A stretch of 5,430 nt of DNA from NCBI GenBank assembly GCA_913062745.1, contig CAJXXJ010000300.1:1-5430 (forward strand). The letters are read 5' to 3'. Of the stretch, positions 1-5,430 are shown in pieces. Position 1 is the first letter of the stretch. Each line of letters starts with the position of its first letter. The stretch comes from an uncultured Phaeodactylibacter sp. (GTDB taxonomy: Bacteria > Bacteroidota > Bacteroidia > Chitinophagales > Saprospiraceae). The notes under the pieces are model-generated. The model worked only from the letters and a program-made list of their open reading frames with translations. It was not told the DNA's origin and searched no databases. Made by a program: the position numbers and the translations under genes.

Positions 1-300
1 GTCGCCATCGGTAAACAGAATATACTCGCCCTGTGCTTCCACAATAGCCCGGTTGAGCATGGTCTGCCGGCGGTAGCCCTCGTCTTCGTGCCAGAGGTGG
101 GTGATGCGCAACTGTCCGCGCTCTTTAAACCGGTCAATTACCGCTTGCGTCTCCGGGCCGGAGCCATCGTCCCCGATGATGATGTCGAAATCTTTGTAAT
201 CCTGCTGTTCGTAACCCAGCAGCACCTTTTCCAGCCAGGCTGGCATATTGTAAGTGGCGATGATGACCGTCAGCGACGGGAAGTTATTGCTGTTTTCCAT
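1..300 (-). CDS. Family-2 glycosyltransferase, chondroitin-polymerase-N-domain-like (partial, N-terminal 100 codons)
   Basis: The reading frame opens with ATG at 300 and stays open to base 1, giving 100 residues; the rest lies outside the window. The visible part is the nucleotide-sugar-binding half of a GT-A fold. A first beta strand with LTVIIATYN (about residues 10-18) is followed by IIGDDGSG (41-48), where the paired Asp usually contacts the nucleotide. HEDEGYRRQTMLNRAI (71-86) comes next, and the segment ends in YILFTDGD (93-100), which is the metal-binding DxD region. The HxDEGYRR...LNxAI pattern is typical of the bacterial GT2 subgroup related to the N-terminal domain of chondroitin polymerase. 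It is predicted to be cytoplasmic or membrane-associated, transferring a sugar to an envelope glycan; donor and acceptor cannot be read from sequence. The start codon lies inside the 3' end of the preceding glycosyltransferase gene (17-bp overlap), which implies translational coupling. The family call is strong and the substrate is unknown. Confidence 0.9.
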   Translation of the reverse strand, partial: MENSNNFPSLTVIIATYNMPAWLEKVLLGYEQQDYKDFDIIIGDDGSGPETQAVIDRFKERGQLRITHLWHEDEGYRRQTMLNRAIVEAQGEYILFTDGD

Positions 301-1099
301 GTCGGTTCAATTCCCAGAGTCGGAGGTATTTCAAAAAATTGACGTAAGCAGCCAGGGCGCTGAAGATGAAGCCGTAGTAGCCATCCAGGAAGCCCAGCCT
401 AAAAATATAACGCTTAATAAACTTAAACCAGGGCCCAATCAGCACATGGATTAAAAACGACGCCCGTTTGCCTTTCGCATATTTGGCGTGGGCGGCTACC
501 GTTGCAAACTGTACCACCTGCCGGTAGTGCTCCTCCACAGTAGCGTAGGGATAGTGCAGTAAATCGCCCTCCAGCTTCACAGTGGTACCCTGCAGTACCA
601 CCTTATCGTGTGGGTTGGTGCCGCCCCAGCGCCCCTTTCGGCGGTCCCACAGCCGGGTTTTCCGGTCCGGATACCAGGCGTGCGGCAGCCATTGCCCGCA
701 GTAGTTGTTCAGACGGTTGAAAGCATAACCATCCGCCCGCCAATCTTGTTTCACCGCGCGTATGCTGTCGGCCATTTCCGGCGAAAGCCGCTCGTCTGCA
801 TCAAGCGAGAGCACATGATCGTAGCTGGCCTGGTCTACGGCGTAGTTTTTTTGCTGAATGTGCCCTTCGAAGGGGTGCTGCACAAAGCGGGCGCCCATCT
901 CGCGGCAGATGTCCGGTGTAGCGTCGGTGCTGTAAGAGTCCACTACCACCACTTCGTCCACCACGTCCTGCAGGGAAGCAATGCAGTCCCGGATGTTGCG
1001 CTCTTCGTTGAGGGTAATGATGAGGCCGGAAATTTTTACAGGCTGTGCCAAGTTGCTCTCAGTTATTTTTGGGGCGAAGGTAGGAAAATTCTCAGGCAT
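284..1099 (-). CDS. Family-2 glycosyltransferase, WaaE/LgtF-like (LPS core or envelope glycan)
   Basis: This is a complete 271-residue protein with a GT-A domain. The first strand is ISGLIITLNEERNI (23-36). VDEVVVVDSYSTDAT (47-61) carries the nucleotide-binding Asp. SLDADE (98-103) holds the DxD metal-binding motif, and NPHDKV (162-167) is the acceptor-side motif. The C-terminal part (about 215-265) is rich in aromatic and hydrophobic residues (RLGFLDGYYGF), a typical membrane-associating tail of this subgroup. The order LNEExNI, DSxSTD, DADE matches the lipooligosaccharide beta-1,4-glucosyltransferase type (WaaE/KdtX, LgtF), which adds a hexose to LPS inner core at the inner face of the cytoplasmic membrane. 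Glucose specificity is not shown. The ATG at 1099 is preceded by a purine-rich AGAAGGGGAG (1101-1110), unusually SD-like for this window, which supports the start. It begins 27 bp after the barrel gene stop and overlaps the next glycosyltransferase by 17 bp. Confidence 0.92.
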   Translation of the reverse strand: MPENFPTFAPKITESNLAQPVKISGLIITLNEERNIRDCIASLQDVVDEVVVVDSYSTDATPDICREMGARFVQHPFEGHIQQKNYAVDQASYDHVLSLDADERLSPEMADSIRAVKQDWRADGYAFNRLNNYCGQWLPHAWYPDRKTRLWDRRKGRWGGTNPHDKVVLQGTTVKLEGDLLHYPYATVEEHYRQVVQFATVAAHAKYAKGKRASFLIHVLIGPWFKFIKRYIFRLGFLDGYYGFIFSALAAYVNFLKYLRLWELNRHGKQQ

Positions 1100-1126
1100 G
1101 CTCCCCTTCTCTGCCGGGAAGCACTG

Positions 1127-3778
1127 CTACTTCTGCGCTCCCAGGTACCACTTGATACCGGCCAGGATTTGGCCCGGGAAAGCATCGAATTCCGAGGTCT
1201 GGAAATAGGCAGGCGTGACCTCGGTGAAGCCAATGGTGGAACCTGTGAGGTTGAGCAGGTCAATTCCTTTGACAAAGTACTCAAACTGTTTTTTCCACTT
1301 CTTCCGGCTCAGCTCGTAGTCGAGGCGGTAGTAATTGTTGACTAAGTCCCGGGCGCGGTTGTGCTGTAGCTGGTACCGTAGTTGGTGCCGGAAGTGCTGG
1401 TGCTCAAAGCGCAGAGACAGGCGAGGGTTCAGCAGGGTGTTCTCCACGAGGCGCTCACCGCTGCGCCGCTGTGTATACCGGATGATGGCATCAGCATGTA
1501 CAGACCATCCGGACATCCCGGAAAATTTGAAGCTGGGGCGCAGTTGCAGCATCCGGTCATCGACCAATTGCTCCTGCAGGCGGACGCTTGATGCTATCCC
1601 GCGGACAGTAAGCCGGGCACTCCACTGCTCTGCGGACATCCCGCACCACAGCGACGCGAGCCACTCCTGCTGCTTATCCACCAACTGGAAAGCGCTCAGT
1701 TGGTACAGCCCCTGAAAGTCGTTGACGGGCTGGAAGTCCTGCATGGCGGGTACGTACGTCAGGTTAGCATTAAACTGCAAGCTGTTGAGGGCAATGGAGA
1801 AATCCTTAAATATCCCCAGGTTGAAGCTTTCTCTGAGAACGACTGTACCCAATGGCGTCAGCCCGGACAGAAAGCTGGTAGCGTCCCGAAAACGGTACAG
1901 GGCATTGGTATGCTCAAGCCGGGGCAGTTCGCTGTTGAGGGCGTAGCGGGCAGATATATTCCAGTCGTTCCCCAGCCGGTACATGGCGAAAAGACCGGGG
2001 CTGAAGAGGCTGTTTTCCCGGGTTTCGCTCTCATTGGAAAGCTGGTAGCGTGCCGCCATCATATTGGCCGCCAGCCGCCATCTGCCGATTTCGTACCGCA
2101 GCCGTATGCCTGCCAGCGCATTTTGGTACCGCAGCCGGCTTTCGCCTGAAAACGGCCGCATTCCCCCGTTTTCCGTTTTGTTGTACAGCCTTTCCCGATT
2201 GCTATTTGCAGCGAAATGGGCCTCCAGCAGTAGCCTTTCCATCTGCCTTCTGACCCTGATCTGATGGTTGAGCCTGGAAGCGGTGTACCTCTGGTTCTGG
2301 GTGCCTGCAAAAGCCATTTGCTCCGGTTGATACGCTGTGATGCCAGCTATGCTGTCGTTGCTGACAACGGCGGCTTCATACTGGTTTTGCTCGTATTCGT
2401 ACTTGCCGGCGACGGTAAGCCGTATGTCATGTGGAAAGGTATGGGCGAATTTGTAGACGGGCCGAAGCGCGAGCGCATCTGCTGAAGCATTCTGGGTGTT
2501 CGTATACCTGATATTGCCCAGTTCCATGTTTTCTTCAGTATCTGCGGTTTGCAACTGTACAGTTCCGGGCAGCTCCAGCTCAAAACTCATTCCGTTTTTC
2601 AGGGATGCGCTGAGTACCTGATCCAAATGGATATTAGAAGCGGTAAAAGCATTGGTCTCTTCCCCCAGTTGATCCGGAACCTCAGAGCGGAACAGGCGTT
2701 CGAGGCGGTAGCTTTGGTTGCCGGTTGTGAATGGCAGCTCCAGTTTAGCCCGGTAATTTGCGCGGTCGTGCAGAGACACATCGGCCGCTCCGTGCAGCCG
2801 GTAGCTGTTGCGTTGATTAAACTGATTGCCCCAGGCTACCGATGGGGAGTAGGCGTCCCGTTGCTGCACAAACATGAAGCGGTTTTGGAAAAGCTGATCG
2901 TGTTTGGCGTCCCGGAGGATTTGCTCCATATTGTTGCCGTCCGGTTCCTGATTGGTGTTCACTGCGTCCAGGTTCAGGCTGAAGGCGCTCTTTTTGCGGG
3001 CAGTCAGCGCATTGCCGGCCGCTTCGTAAAAAGCCTCATAGCCTGCTGCAAGGCTAAGGGTACCCTGCCATTGGCCTTTGTATTCCTCTTTCAGGCGTAG
3101 GTCAAGGGCCAGCTGCTGGTTCGTGCTGTCTGAGTCAAAGTTGACGCTGCCGGGGAAGTAGTTTTCGATGAGGCGCAGGTCCTGAATGGACTCGTACAGT
3201 ATGCCATCGGTGAATTCAGCGTCTTTTCCGGTGGCGATTTGCCTGCCTTCCACCAGGACGTCCTCTACTTTTTTGTTTTGGTAGTAGATATAGCCATTAT
3301 CAATAAAAAAACCGGGCACCCGCTCGATGATATCGGTGACGGATTGCTCCCTGCCGGTTGCCAACAGTTGGAGATTGAAGATAGTGGTATCGCCCGATTT
3401 GCGCAGCAGCGCTGCCTTGTCGACGACCGAAATCTCTTCAAGATCAAGCGAGAGCGGGGCTAAAGTCAGCGTGCCCAACCGGAGTGTATCCGACCGGCAT
3501 TTGATGATCAGCATCGTATCCTGGTACCCGAACTGAGCTAGATAAAGCCGACTTTCACCCTCCGGAGCGGTCAGCGAAAATTGGCCCTGCCCATCGGTGG
3601 TGCGAAAGCCAAGCACTTTGGTCGCAGAAGGGTCGAGCAGCTGTACGCTGATGCCACCGTATTGCTTACTATCGGATAAGCGTGCAGTACCTTGCACCCA
3701 ACAATCCTGCGCAAGGGCAGTGCCCGGTAAGAGCAGCGCCCATGTGTAAAGGAATAAGACGAGGGTGGTCCGGTGCAT
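1127..3778 (-). CDS. Outer-membrane beta-barrel protein with carboxypeptidase-regulatory-like domain and TonB-receptor-plug-like region
   Basis: This 883-residue protein has a Sec signal peptide (1-23, cut after ALA). Residues about 27-107 form a carboxypeptidase-regulatory-like beta-sandwich (GTARLSDSKQYGGISVQLLD, then TTDGQGQFSLTAP and an LTLAPLS end). A plug-like region follows at about 112-230, with LEEISVV, DTTIFNLQLLATGREQSV, DIIERVPGFFIDNG and VEDVLVEGRQI. The rest (about 230-883) alternates polar and hydrophobic residues with frequent aromatic ends, as in a large transmembrane barrel, finishing with GIKWYL. The architecture and length fit the TonB-dependent-receptor-like barrels found beside GLPGLI genes in Bacteroidota. 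The family resembles SusC-type receptors, but no SusD partner is visible. It should sit in the outer membrane and move or bind a substrate of unknown identity. No clear TonB box is seen, so energy coupling is unproven. The gene starts 11 bp after the GLPGLI stop without an SD, so the two are almost certainly cotranscribed. A Cys at 26 is not in a lipobox. Confidence 0.88.
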   Translation of the reverse strand: MHRTTLVLFLYTWALLLPGTALAQDCWVQGTARLSDSKQYGGISVQLLDPSATKVLGFRTTDGQGQFSLTAPEGESRLYLAQFGYQDTMLIIKCRSDTLRLGTLTLAPLSLDLEEISVVDKAALLRKSGDTTIFNLQLLATGREQSVTDIIERVPGFFIDNGYIYYQNKKVEDVLVEGRQIATGKDAEFTDGILYESIQDLRLIENYFPGSVNFDSDSTNQQLALDLRLKEEYKGQWQGTLSLAAGYEAFYEAAGNALTARKKSAFSLNLDAVNTNQEPDGNNMEQILRDAKHDQLFQNRFMFVQQRDAYSPSVAWGNQFNQRNSYRLHGAADVSLHDRANYRAKLELPFTTGNQSYRLERLFRSEVPDQLGEETNAFTASNIHLDQVLSASLKNGMSFELELPGTVQLQTADTEENMELGNIRYTNTQNASADALALRPVYKFAHTFPHDIRLTVAGKYEYEQNQYEAAVVSNDSIAGITAYQPEQMAFAGTQNQRYTASRLNHQIRVRRQMERLLLEAHFAANSNRERLYNKTENGGMRPFSGESRLRYQNALAGIRLRYEIGRWRLAANMMAARYQLSNESETRENSLFSPGLFAMYRLGNDWNISARYALNSELPRLEHTNALYRFRDATSFLSGLTPLGTVVLRESFNLGIFKDFSIALNSLQFNANLTYVPAMQDFQPVNDFQGLYQLSAFQLVDKQQEWLASLWCGMSAEQWSARLTVRGIASSVRLQEQLVDDRMLQLRPSFKFSGMSGWSVHADAIIRYTQRRSGERLVENTLLNPRLSLRFEHQHFRHQLRYQLQHNRARDLVNNYYRLDYELSRKKWKKQFEYFVKGIDLLNLTGSTIGFTEVTPAYFQTSEFDAFPGQILAGIKWYLGAQK

Positions 3779-3789
3779 AGCGTTAGGGG

Positions 3790-4533
3790 TTACCGCTCAA
3801 ACTTCAGCCAGGTTCTATGAGGCGTTTGGGCATTGATGACAATCACCTTGTCCCTTCCTAGCGCCATCCATTCGTTGTAAGGCAAGTCGATAGCGCTCTT
3901 TTTAGCAGAACGCTGCCCGTCAGGCAGGGTTACAGGCCCTCCGCCCAGCTTTACTGACACCGCAGTCCATTTGCCAAAGGGGTTCTCATAAGACAAAACG
4001 AGCCCAGGCAGGCTAAATACACCATTATGAGGGCCGTCCAAATAAGGGATGTCCGGGGCAAACCACACTATGTCTCCGTTTTTGGCGACCGCCTTTGTGC
4101 ACAAAATACCCGCTATGCTTTGCTGTTCGTCGGTAACGGTCCACTGCCATCGGGCATTCCGTTCCCGCATAAGGTCGAGGTTTTGTTCATACAGGTGGCC
4201 TTCCTCATATCTGGCGCTTTCTTCCAACCATAGTTTTTTATTGTAATCTTTGTATACTACCTGGTAGGGGCTGTATTTTTTGGAATCCTTGTCGTTGCTC
4301 CTTTTTTTTACATAAACGCTATCCCTGGAAAACCTGGAGCGCCCATTGGTGATGGTTAAAGTAAAGCGTACAATTATTTCATGCCGGGCAGCCTCGGGTA
4401 AAACATCTTGTATAGCCTTGTGTAGTTGATCGGGAGGGGTGGACTCATAAATTATTGTAATGTCTTGGCCTTTCAAAGAGGAAAAGTAAAACAGATCAAT
4501 GAGAAGAATAAGACAAAAGAAAAATAGCCTCAT
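3790..4533 (-). CDS. GLPGLI family secreted protein
   Basis: This 247-residue protein has an N-terminal hydrophobic signal sequence (about 1-22, ending near LKGQ), so it is exported, probably to the periplasm or outer membrane. The diagnostic stretch of the GLPGLI family is present in order: SIAGILCTKAVA (139-150), the IVWFAPDIP block (155-163), DGP (166-168), then FSLPGLVLSYENP (173-185). The eponymous motif is slightly degenerate, with Ser for the first Gly and Val for the final Ile. Family length is usually about 220-290 residues, so it is full length. The biochemical function of GLPGLI proteins is not established. They are often encoded just upstream of carboxypeptidase-regulatory-like/TonB-type barrels, exactly as here with an 11-bp gap, so a shared role at the outer membrane is a reasonable inference. 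The start at 4533 gives a well-formed signal peptide; no SD precedes it, only an A/U-rich stretch. Base composition is visibly more A/T-rich than in the genes downstream. Confidence 0.9.
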   Translation of the reverse strand: MRLFFFCLILLIDLFYFSSLKGQDITIIYESTPPDQLHKAIQDVLPEAARHEIIVRFTLTITNGRSRFSRDSVYVKKRSNDKDSKKYSPYQVVYKDYNKKLWLEESARYEEGHLYEQNLDLMRERNARWQWTVTDEQQSIAGILCTKAVAKNGDIVWFAPDIPYLDGPHNGVFSLPGLVLSYENPFGKWTAVSVKLGGGPVTLPDGQRSAKKSAIDLPYNEWMALGRDKVIVINAQTPHRTWLKFER

Positions 4534-4566
4534 CTTTAAAAAGGGTTAAGGTGGTTAATGCTGTAT

Positions 4567-4606
4567 GAGCAGTTGCCTTTACAAATGCAGATAACTGCTC
4601 GTTTGT
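4567..4606 (-). promoter_or_regulatory. Two mutually exclusive hairpins between the peptide and GLPGLI genes (possible attenuator or processing site)
   Basis: In the 83-bp gap the minus-strand transcript can form either of two hairpins. Hairpin A pairs ACAAA (4602-4606) with UUUGU (4581-4585) and GCAG (4595-4598) with CUGC (4587-4590), closed by a UUAU loop with a small CGA/A internal bulge. Hairpin B pairs GAGCAGUU (4593-4600) perfectly with AACUGCUC (4567-4574) around an 18-nt loop. The bases 4595-4598 are used by both, so only one can exist at a time. No U-run follows hairpin B, so it is not a canonical terminator; a U-run instead precedes hairpin A, just after the peptide stop codon. It may set the ratio of peptide to GLPGLI/barrel expression. 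Part of hairpin A also resembles the dyad upstream of the peptide gene, so a protein-binding site is an alternative. Confidence 0.4.
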
Positions 4607-4616
4607 GAAAAAAATA

Positions 4617-4883
4617 TTAGCAATCGGGACCATATACATCAGGAGACGCATGGTCATCTGTATCGATAATCAAGCAATTCATGCCATCATCATAAACTGT
4701 CGTTACACAGTTCGTTACGCCTTCTGGATCGTCACCACAGACCACTACCGTGGTTAGTACTTTATCCGGAGTGGGAGCAGGGGCATCAGCGGCAATATCC
4801 GGTTTCGTGACGCTGATCAGTGAACTTGCACTCAGCGAGGCAATCATCGCAATGGCTAAGAGAAACAATACAAGTCTTTTCAT
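4617..4883 (-). CDS. Small secreted acidic four-cysteine protein, unrecognised family
   Basis: This 88-residue protein belongs to no family I recognise. It opens with a classic signal sequence: MKRL, a hydrophobic core at about 4-24, and possible Ala/Ser cleavage sites near 19-21 or at the AADA of 31-34. A short Pro/Ala linker (PAPTPDK, 35-41) follows. The mature part is strongly acidic, with about a dozen Asp/Glu after residue 28 and only two Lys. It contains four cysteines at 49, 59, 70 and 88, the last being the C-terminal residue. The even cysteine number and exported location suggest two disulfides, or modified cysteines; this is inference. The CGDDPEG and DTDD segments could bind metal but are too short to call. 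It lies between an HTH regulator gene and a GLPGLI/barrel pair, suggesting it is the small product or ligand that the downstream envelope proteins handle. The A-rich leader before ATG (4883) and the candidate promoter upstream support a real gene. Confidence 0.8.
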   Translation of the reverse strand: MKRLVLFLLAIAMIASLSASSLISVTKPDIAADAPAPTPDKVLTTVVVCGDDPEGVTNCVTTVYDDGMNCLIIDTDDHASPDVYGPDC

Positions 4884-4929
4884 GATTTTAGAAATTTTCA
4901 GGTTAAAAAGTTAATTCGATTGTACTCTA

Positions 4930-4937
4930 CAAACCTA
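4930..4937 (-). promoter_or_regulatory. Candidate Bacteroidota -7 promoter element for the peptide gene
   Basis: Reading the minus strand, TAGGTTTG matches the Bacteroidota -7 consensus TAnnTTTG exactly and lies 46 nt upstream of the peptide ATG, a normal leader length. A consensus TTTG is not found at the usual -33 spacing. The nearest TTTG (4951-4954) is only 13 nt upstream of the -7 element, and the expected -33 position is occupied by the dyad at 4948-4964. A weak core promoter overlapped by an operator would suit a regulated gene. Confidence 0.4.
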
Positions 4938-4947
4938 AATACAGTTT

Positions 4948-4964
4948 GTGCAAATAACTTGCAC
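4948..4964. promoter_or_regulatory. Perfect 6-bp dyad, candidate operator upstream of the peptide gene
   Basis: The sequence GTGCAA-ATAAC-TTGCAC is a perfect inverted repeat of 6 bp with a 5-bp spacer. It lies about 65-81 bp upstream of the peptide start, over the expected -33 region of the candidate promoter, which is where a repressor or activator would act. A related CAAATAA...TTGCAC string occurs just upstream of the neighbouring HTH gene, making the HTH protein the natural candidate to bind both. Binding is inferred only from position and similarity. Confidence 0.4.
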
Positions 4965-5014
4965 TCCACCATTTTCCTGCCATTTTTTCCCAAAAATTTT
5001 GGAACCCAGCCTGG

Positions 5015-5281
5015 TCAGGTTTCGTCTCCCCCCGTAGTATCCGGATCGGGATTAAGGAATTGCCCCAGGTCCACTGGTAAAGGTGTTTTGTAATAATAGG
5101 AACAGCGATCTTTGCAGTACCGGATTTCAGCGCCCAGCTCGCGCAGCATGTTCAGTAGGTTGTAAACCGTACGCTGGCTACAGCCGAAGCGGGCAGCAAG
5201 CTGTTTGGATGAGCCGGTGGCTTTGCGCCGGATTAAGCCATCCAGGCGGTCTAATTTTTGAAGTTGAGCGATTAGTGACAT
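5015..5281 (-). CDS. Small HTH_11-type winged-helix transcriptional regulator
   Basis: This 88-residue cytoplasmic DNA-binding protein has a first helix at about 5-20 (AQLQKLDRLDGLIRRKATG). The second helix is SSKQLAARFG (24-33) and the recognition helix is SQRTVYNLLNMLRELG (35-50). A two-strand wing follows (AEIRYCKDRCSYYYK, 51-65), then a short acidic tail. The pattern matches the small HTH_11/DeoR-like regulators of Bacteroidota that end in a YCxxRxSYYY wing and are often encoded next to small-peptide genes. There is no ligand-binding or receiver domain. ATG at 5281 is chosen as the start. The only in-frame alternative is a TTG immediately before it, and an in-frame TAA precedes that at 5285-5287. 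Cysteines at 34, 56 and 60 are present, two of them in the wing. It probably controls the peptide gene 131 bp downstream and perhaps itself; this rests on adjacency and the related upstream sequences. Confidence 0.85.
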   Translation of the reverse strand: MSLIAQLQKLDRLDGLIRRKATGSSKQLAARFGCSQRTVYNLLNMLRELGAEIRYCKDRCSYYYKTPLPVDLGQFLNPDPDTTGGDET

Positions 5282-5299
5282 CAATTAGCATTTAGAGCA

Positions 5300-5315
5300 C
5301 AAATAATTATTGCAC
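5300..5315. promoter_or_regulatory. Operator-like palindromic sequence upstream of the HTH gene
   Basis: The string CAAATAATTATTGCAC lies 19-34 bp upstream of the HTH start codon. It contains the perfect palindrome AATAATTATT (5302-5311). It shares CAAATAA and TTGCAC, in the same order, with the dyad upstream of the peptide gene, but with a 3-base instead of a 1-base spacer. Its closeness to the start codon would suit autorepression. No good -7/-33 pair is visible in this upstream region, so the promoter itself is not placed. Confidence 0.3.
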
Positions 5316-5353
5316 GCAGCCGGTCCGGTTATCTGATATACACGGAACGGAGA

Positions 5354-5405
5354 GGTTTGGGCGTAATGCACAAACCCGACGCACGAGTATACCGATAGTT
5401 ATCGG
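5354..5405. repeat. Cluster of short inverted repeats in non-coding DNA upstream of the HTH gene
   Basis: Two dyads lie in the upstream non-coding stretch: GGTTTG (5354-5359) with CAAACC (5371-5376) around an 11-nt loop, and CCGATA (5392-5397) with TATCGG (5400-5405) around GT. A near-direct repeat, GTATACCGA (5387-5395) and GTATGCCGA (5411-5419), surrounds the second. Neither hairpin is followed by a U-run on the minus strand, so a terminator for an upstream gene is not supported. No coding region of convincing composition is seen in 5285-5430. Confidence 0.35.
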
Positions 5406-5430
5406 CACAGGTATGCCGACCCGCCTGCCT

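Noticed and set aside
608..1345. 245-codon open frame on the plus strand
   Set aside because: It spans the 3' end of the barrel gene and most of the glycosyltransferase gene in antisense. The translation shows no domain, while both opposite-strand genes have clear family motifs.
1700..2149. 149-codon plus-strand open frame
   Set aside because: It lies wholly antisense to the barrel gene in GC-rich DNA and shows no recognisable motif; a shadow frame.
2549..3100. 183-codon plus-strand open frame
   Set aside because: It is antisense to the barrel-domain coding sequence, with no recognisable motif and no promoter or leader of its own.
3690..3778. Lipoprotein reading of the barrel protein because of Cys 26 near the signal-peptide end
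   Set aside because: The residues before the Cys (LAQD) do not form a lipobox; ALA at 21-23 is a good signal peptidase I site.
4617..4883. Calling the small secreted protein an NVEALA-type, lanthipeptide or graspetide precursor
   Set aside because: No NVEALA-like motif, no double-glycine leader and no maturation enzyme gene is visible; only an ordinary Sec-type signal sequence is supported.
4990..5002. CCAAAAATTTTGG inverted repeat just after the HTH stop codon, considered as a terminator
   Set aside because: The arms meet with no loop, the stem is mostly A/T, and no T-run follows on the minus strand. It is not supported as an intrinsic terminator.
5282..5284. TTG as start codon of the HTH gene
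   Set aside because: It sits directly before an ATG in the same frame and adds only one residue; ATG at 5281 is the more likely start.
5331..5430. Minus-strand open frame entering from the window edge and ending in TAA near 5330
   Set aside because: Only about 33 codons are visible, a second frame is also open, the stretch overlaps inverted repeats, and composition does not look coding. The end of an upstream gene cannot be shown.

Overview
The window looks like a Bacteroidota chromosome of moderate GC. A GLPGLI-family protein sits directly upstream of a large outer-membrane beta-barrel protein with an N-terminal carboxypeptidase-regulatory-like domain, a pairing characteristic of that phylum. 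Most genes lack a Shine-Dalgarno sequence and have A/T-rich leaders, and one intergenic region holds a TAnnTTTG-type -7 element; both fit Bacteroidota. The GC content might suggest a saprospirian-type lineage rather than an AT-rich flavobacterium, but that is a guess.

Every gene lies on the minus strand, so transcription runs from high to low coordinates. In that order: (1) about 150 bp of non-coding DNA with inverted repeats (5285-5430); (2) an 88-aa winged-helix/HTH regulator (5281-5015); (3) a 131-bp gap with a candidate promoter and a perfect 6-bp dyad; (4) an 88-aa secreted, acidic, four-cysteine small protein of unrecognised family (4883-4617); (5) an 83-bp gap containing two overlapping, mutually exclusive hairpins; (6) a GLPGLI-family secreted protein (4533-3790); (7) after only 11 bp, an 883-aa outer-membrane beta-barrel protein (3778-1127); (8) after 27 bp, a complete family-2 glycosyltransferase (1099-284); (9) overlapping it by 17 bp, the N-terminal 100 codons of a second, different family-2 glycosyltransferase that runs off the window (300-1).

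The GLPGLI gene, barrel gene and two glycosyltransferase genes are packed tightly enough to be one transcript, possibly starting upstream of the small peptide. The most interesting reading is a cell-envelope peptide cassette: a dedicated small HTH regulator, a secreted Cys-containing acidic peptide, and a GLPGLI/outer-membrane barrel pair that could handle or export it. The glycosyltransferases may belong to the same operon or to a neighbouring envelope polysaccharide locus. No maturation enzyme (radical SAM, ATP-grasp, lanthionine synthetase) is visible here, so the peptide's function and any modification remain open.
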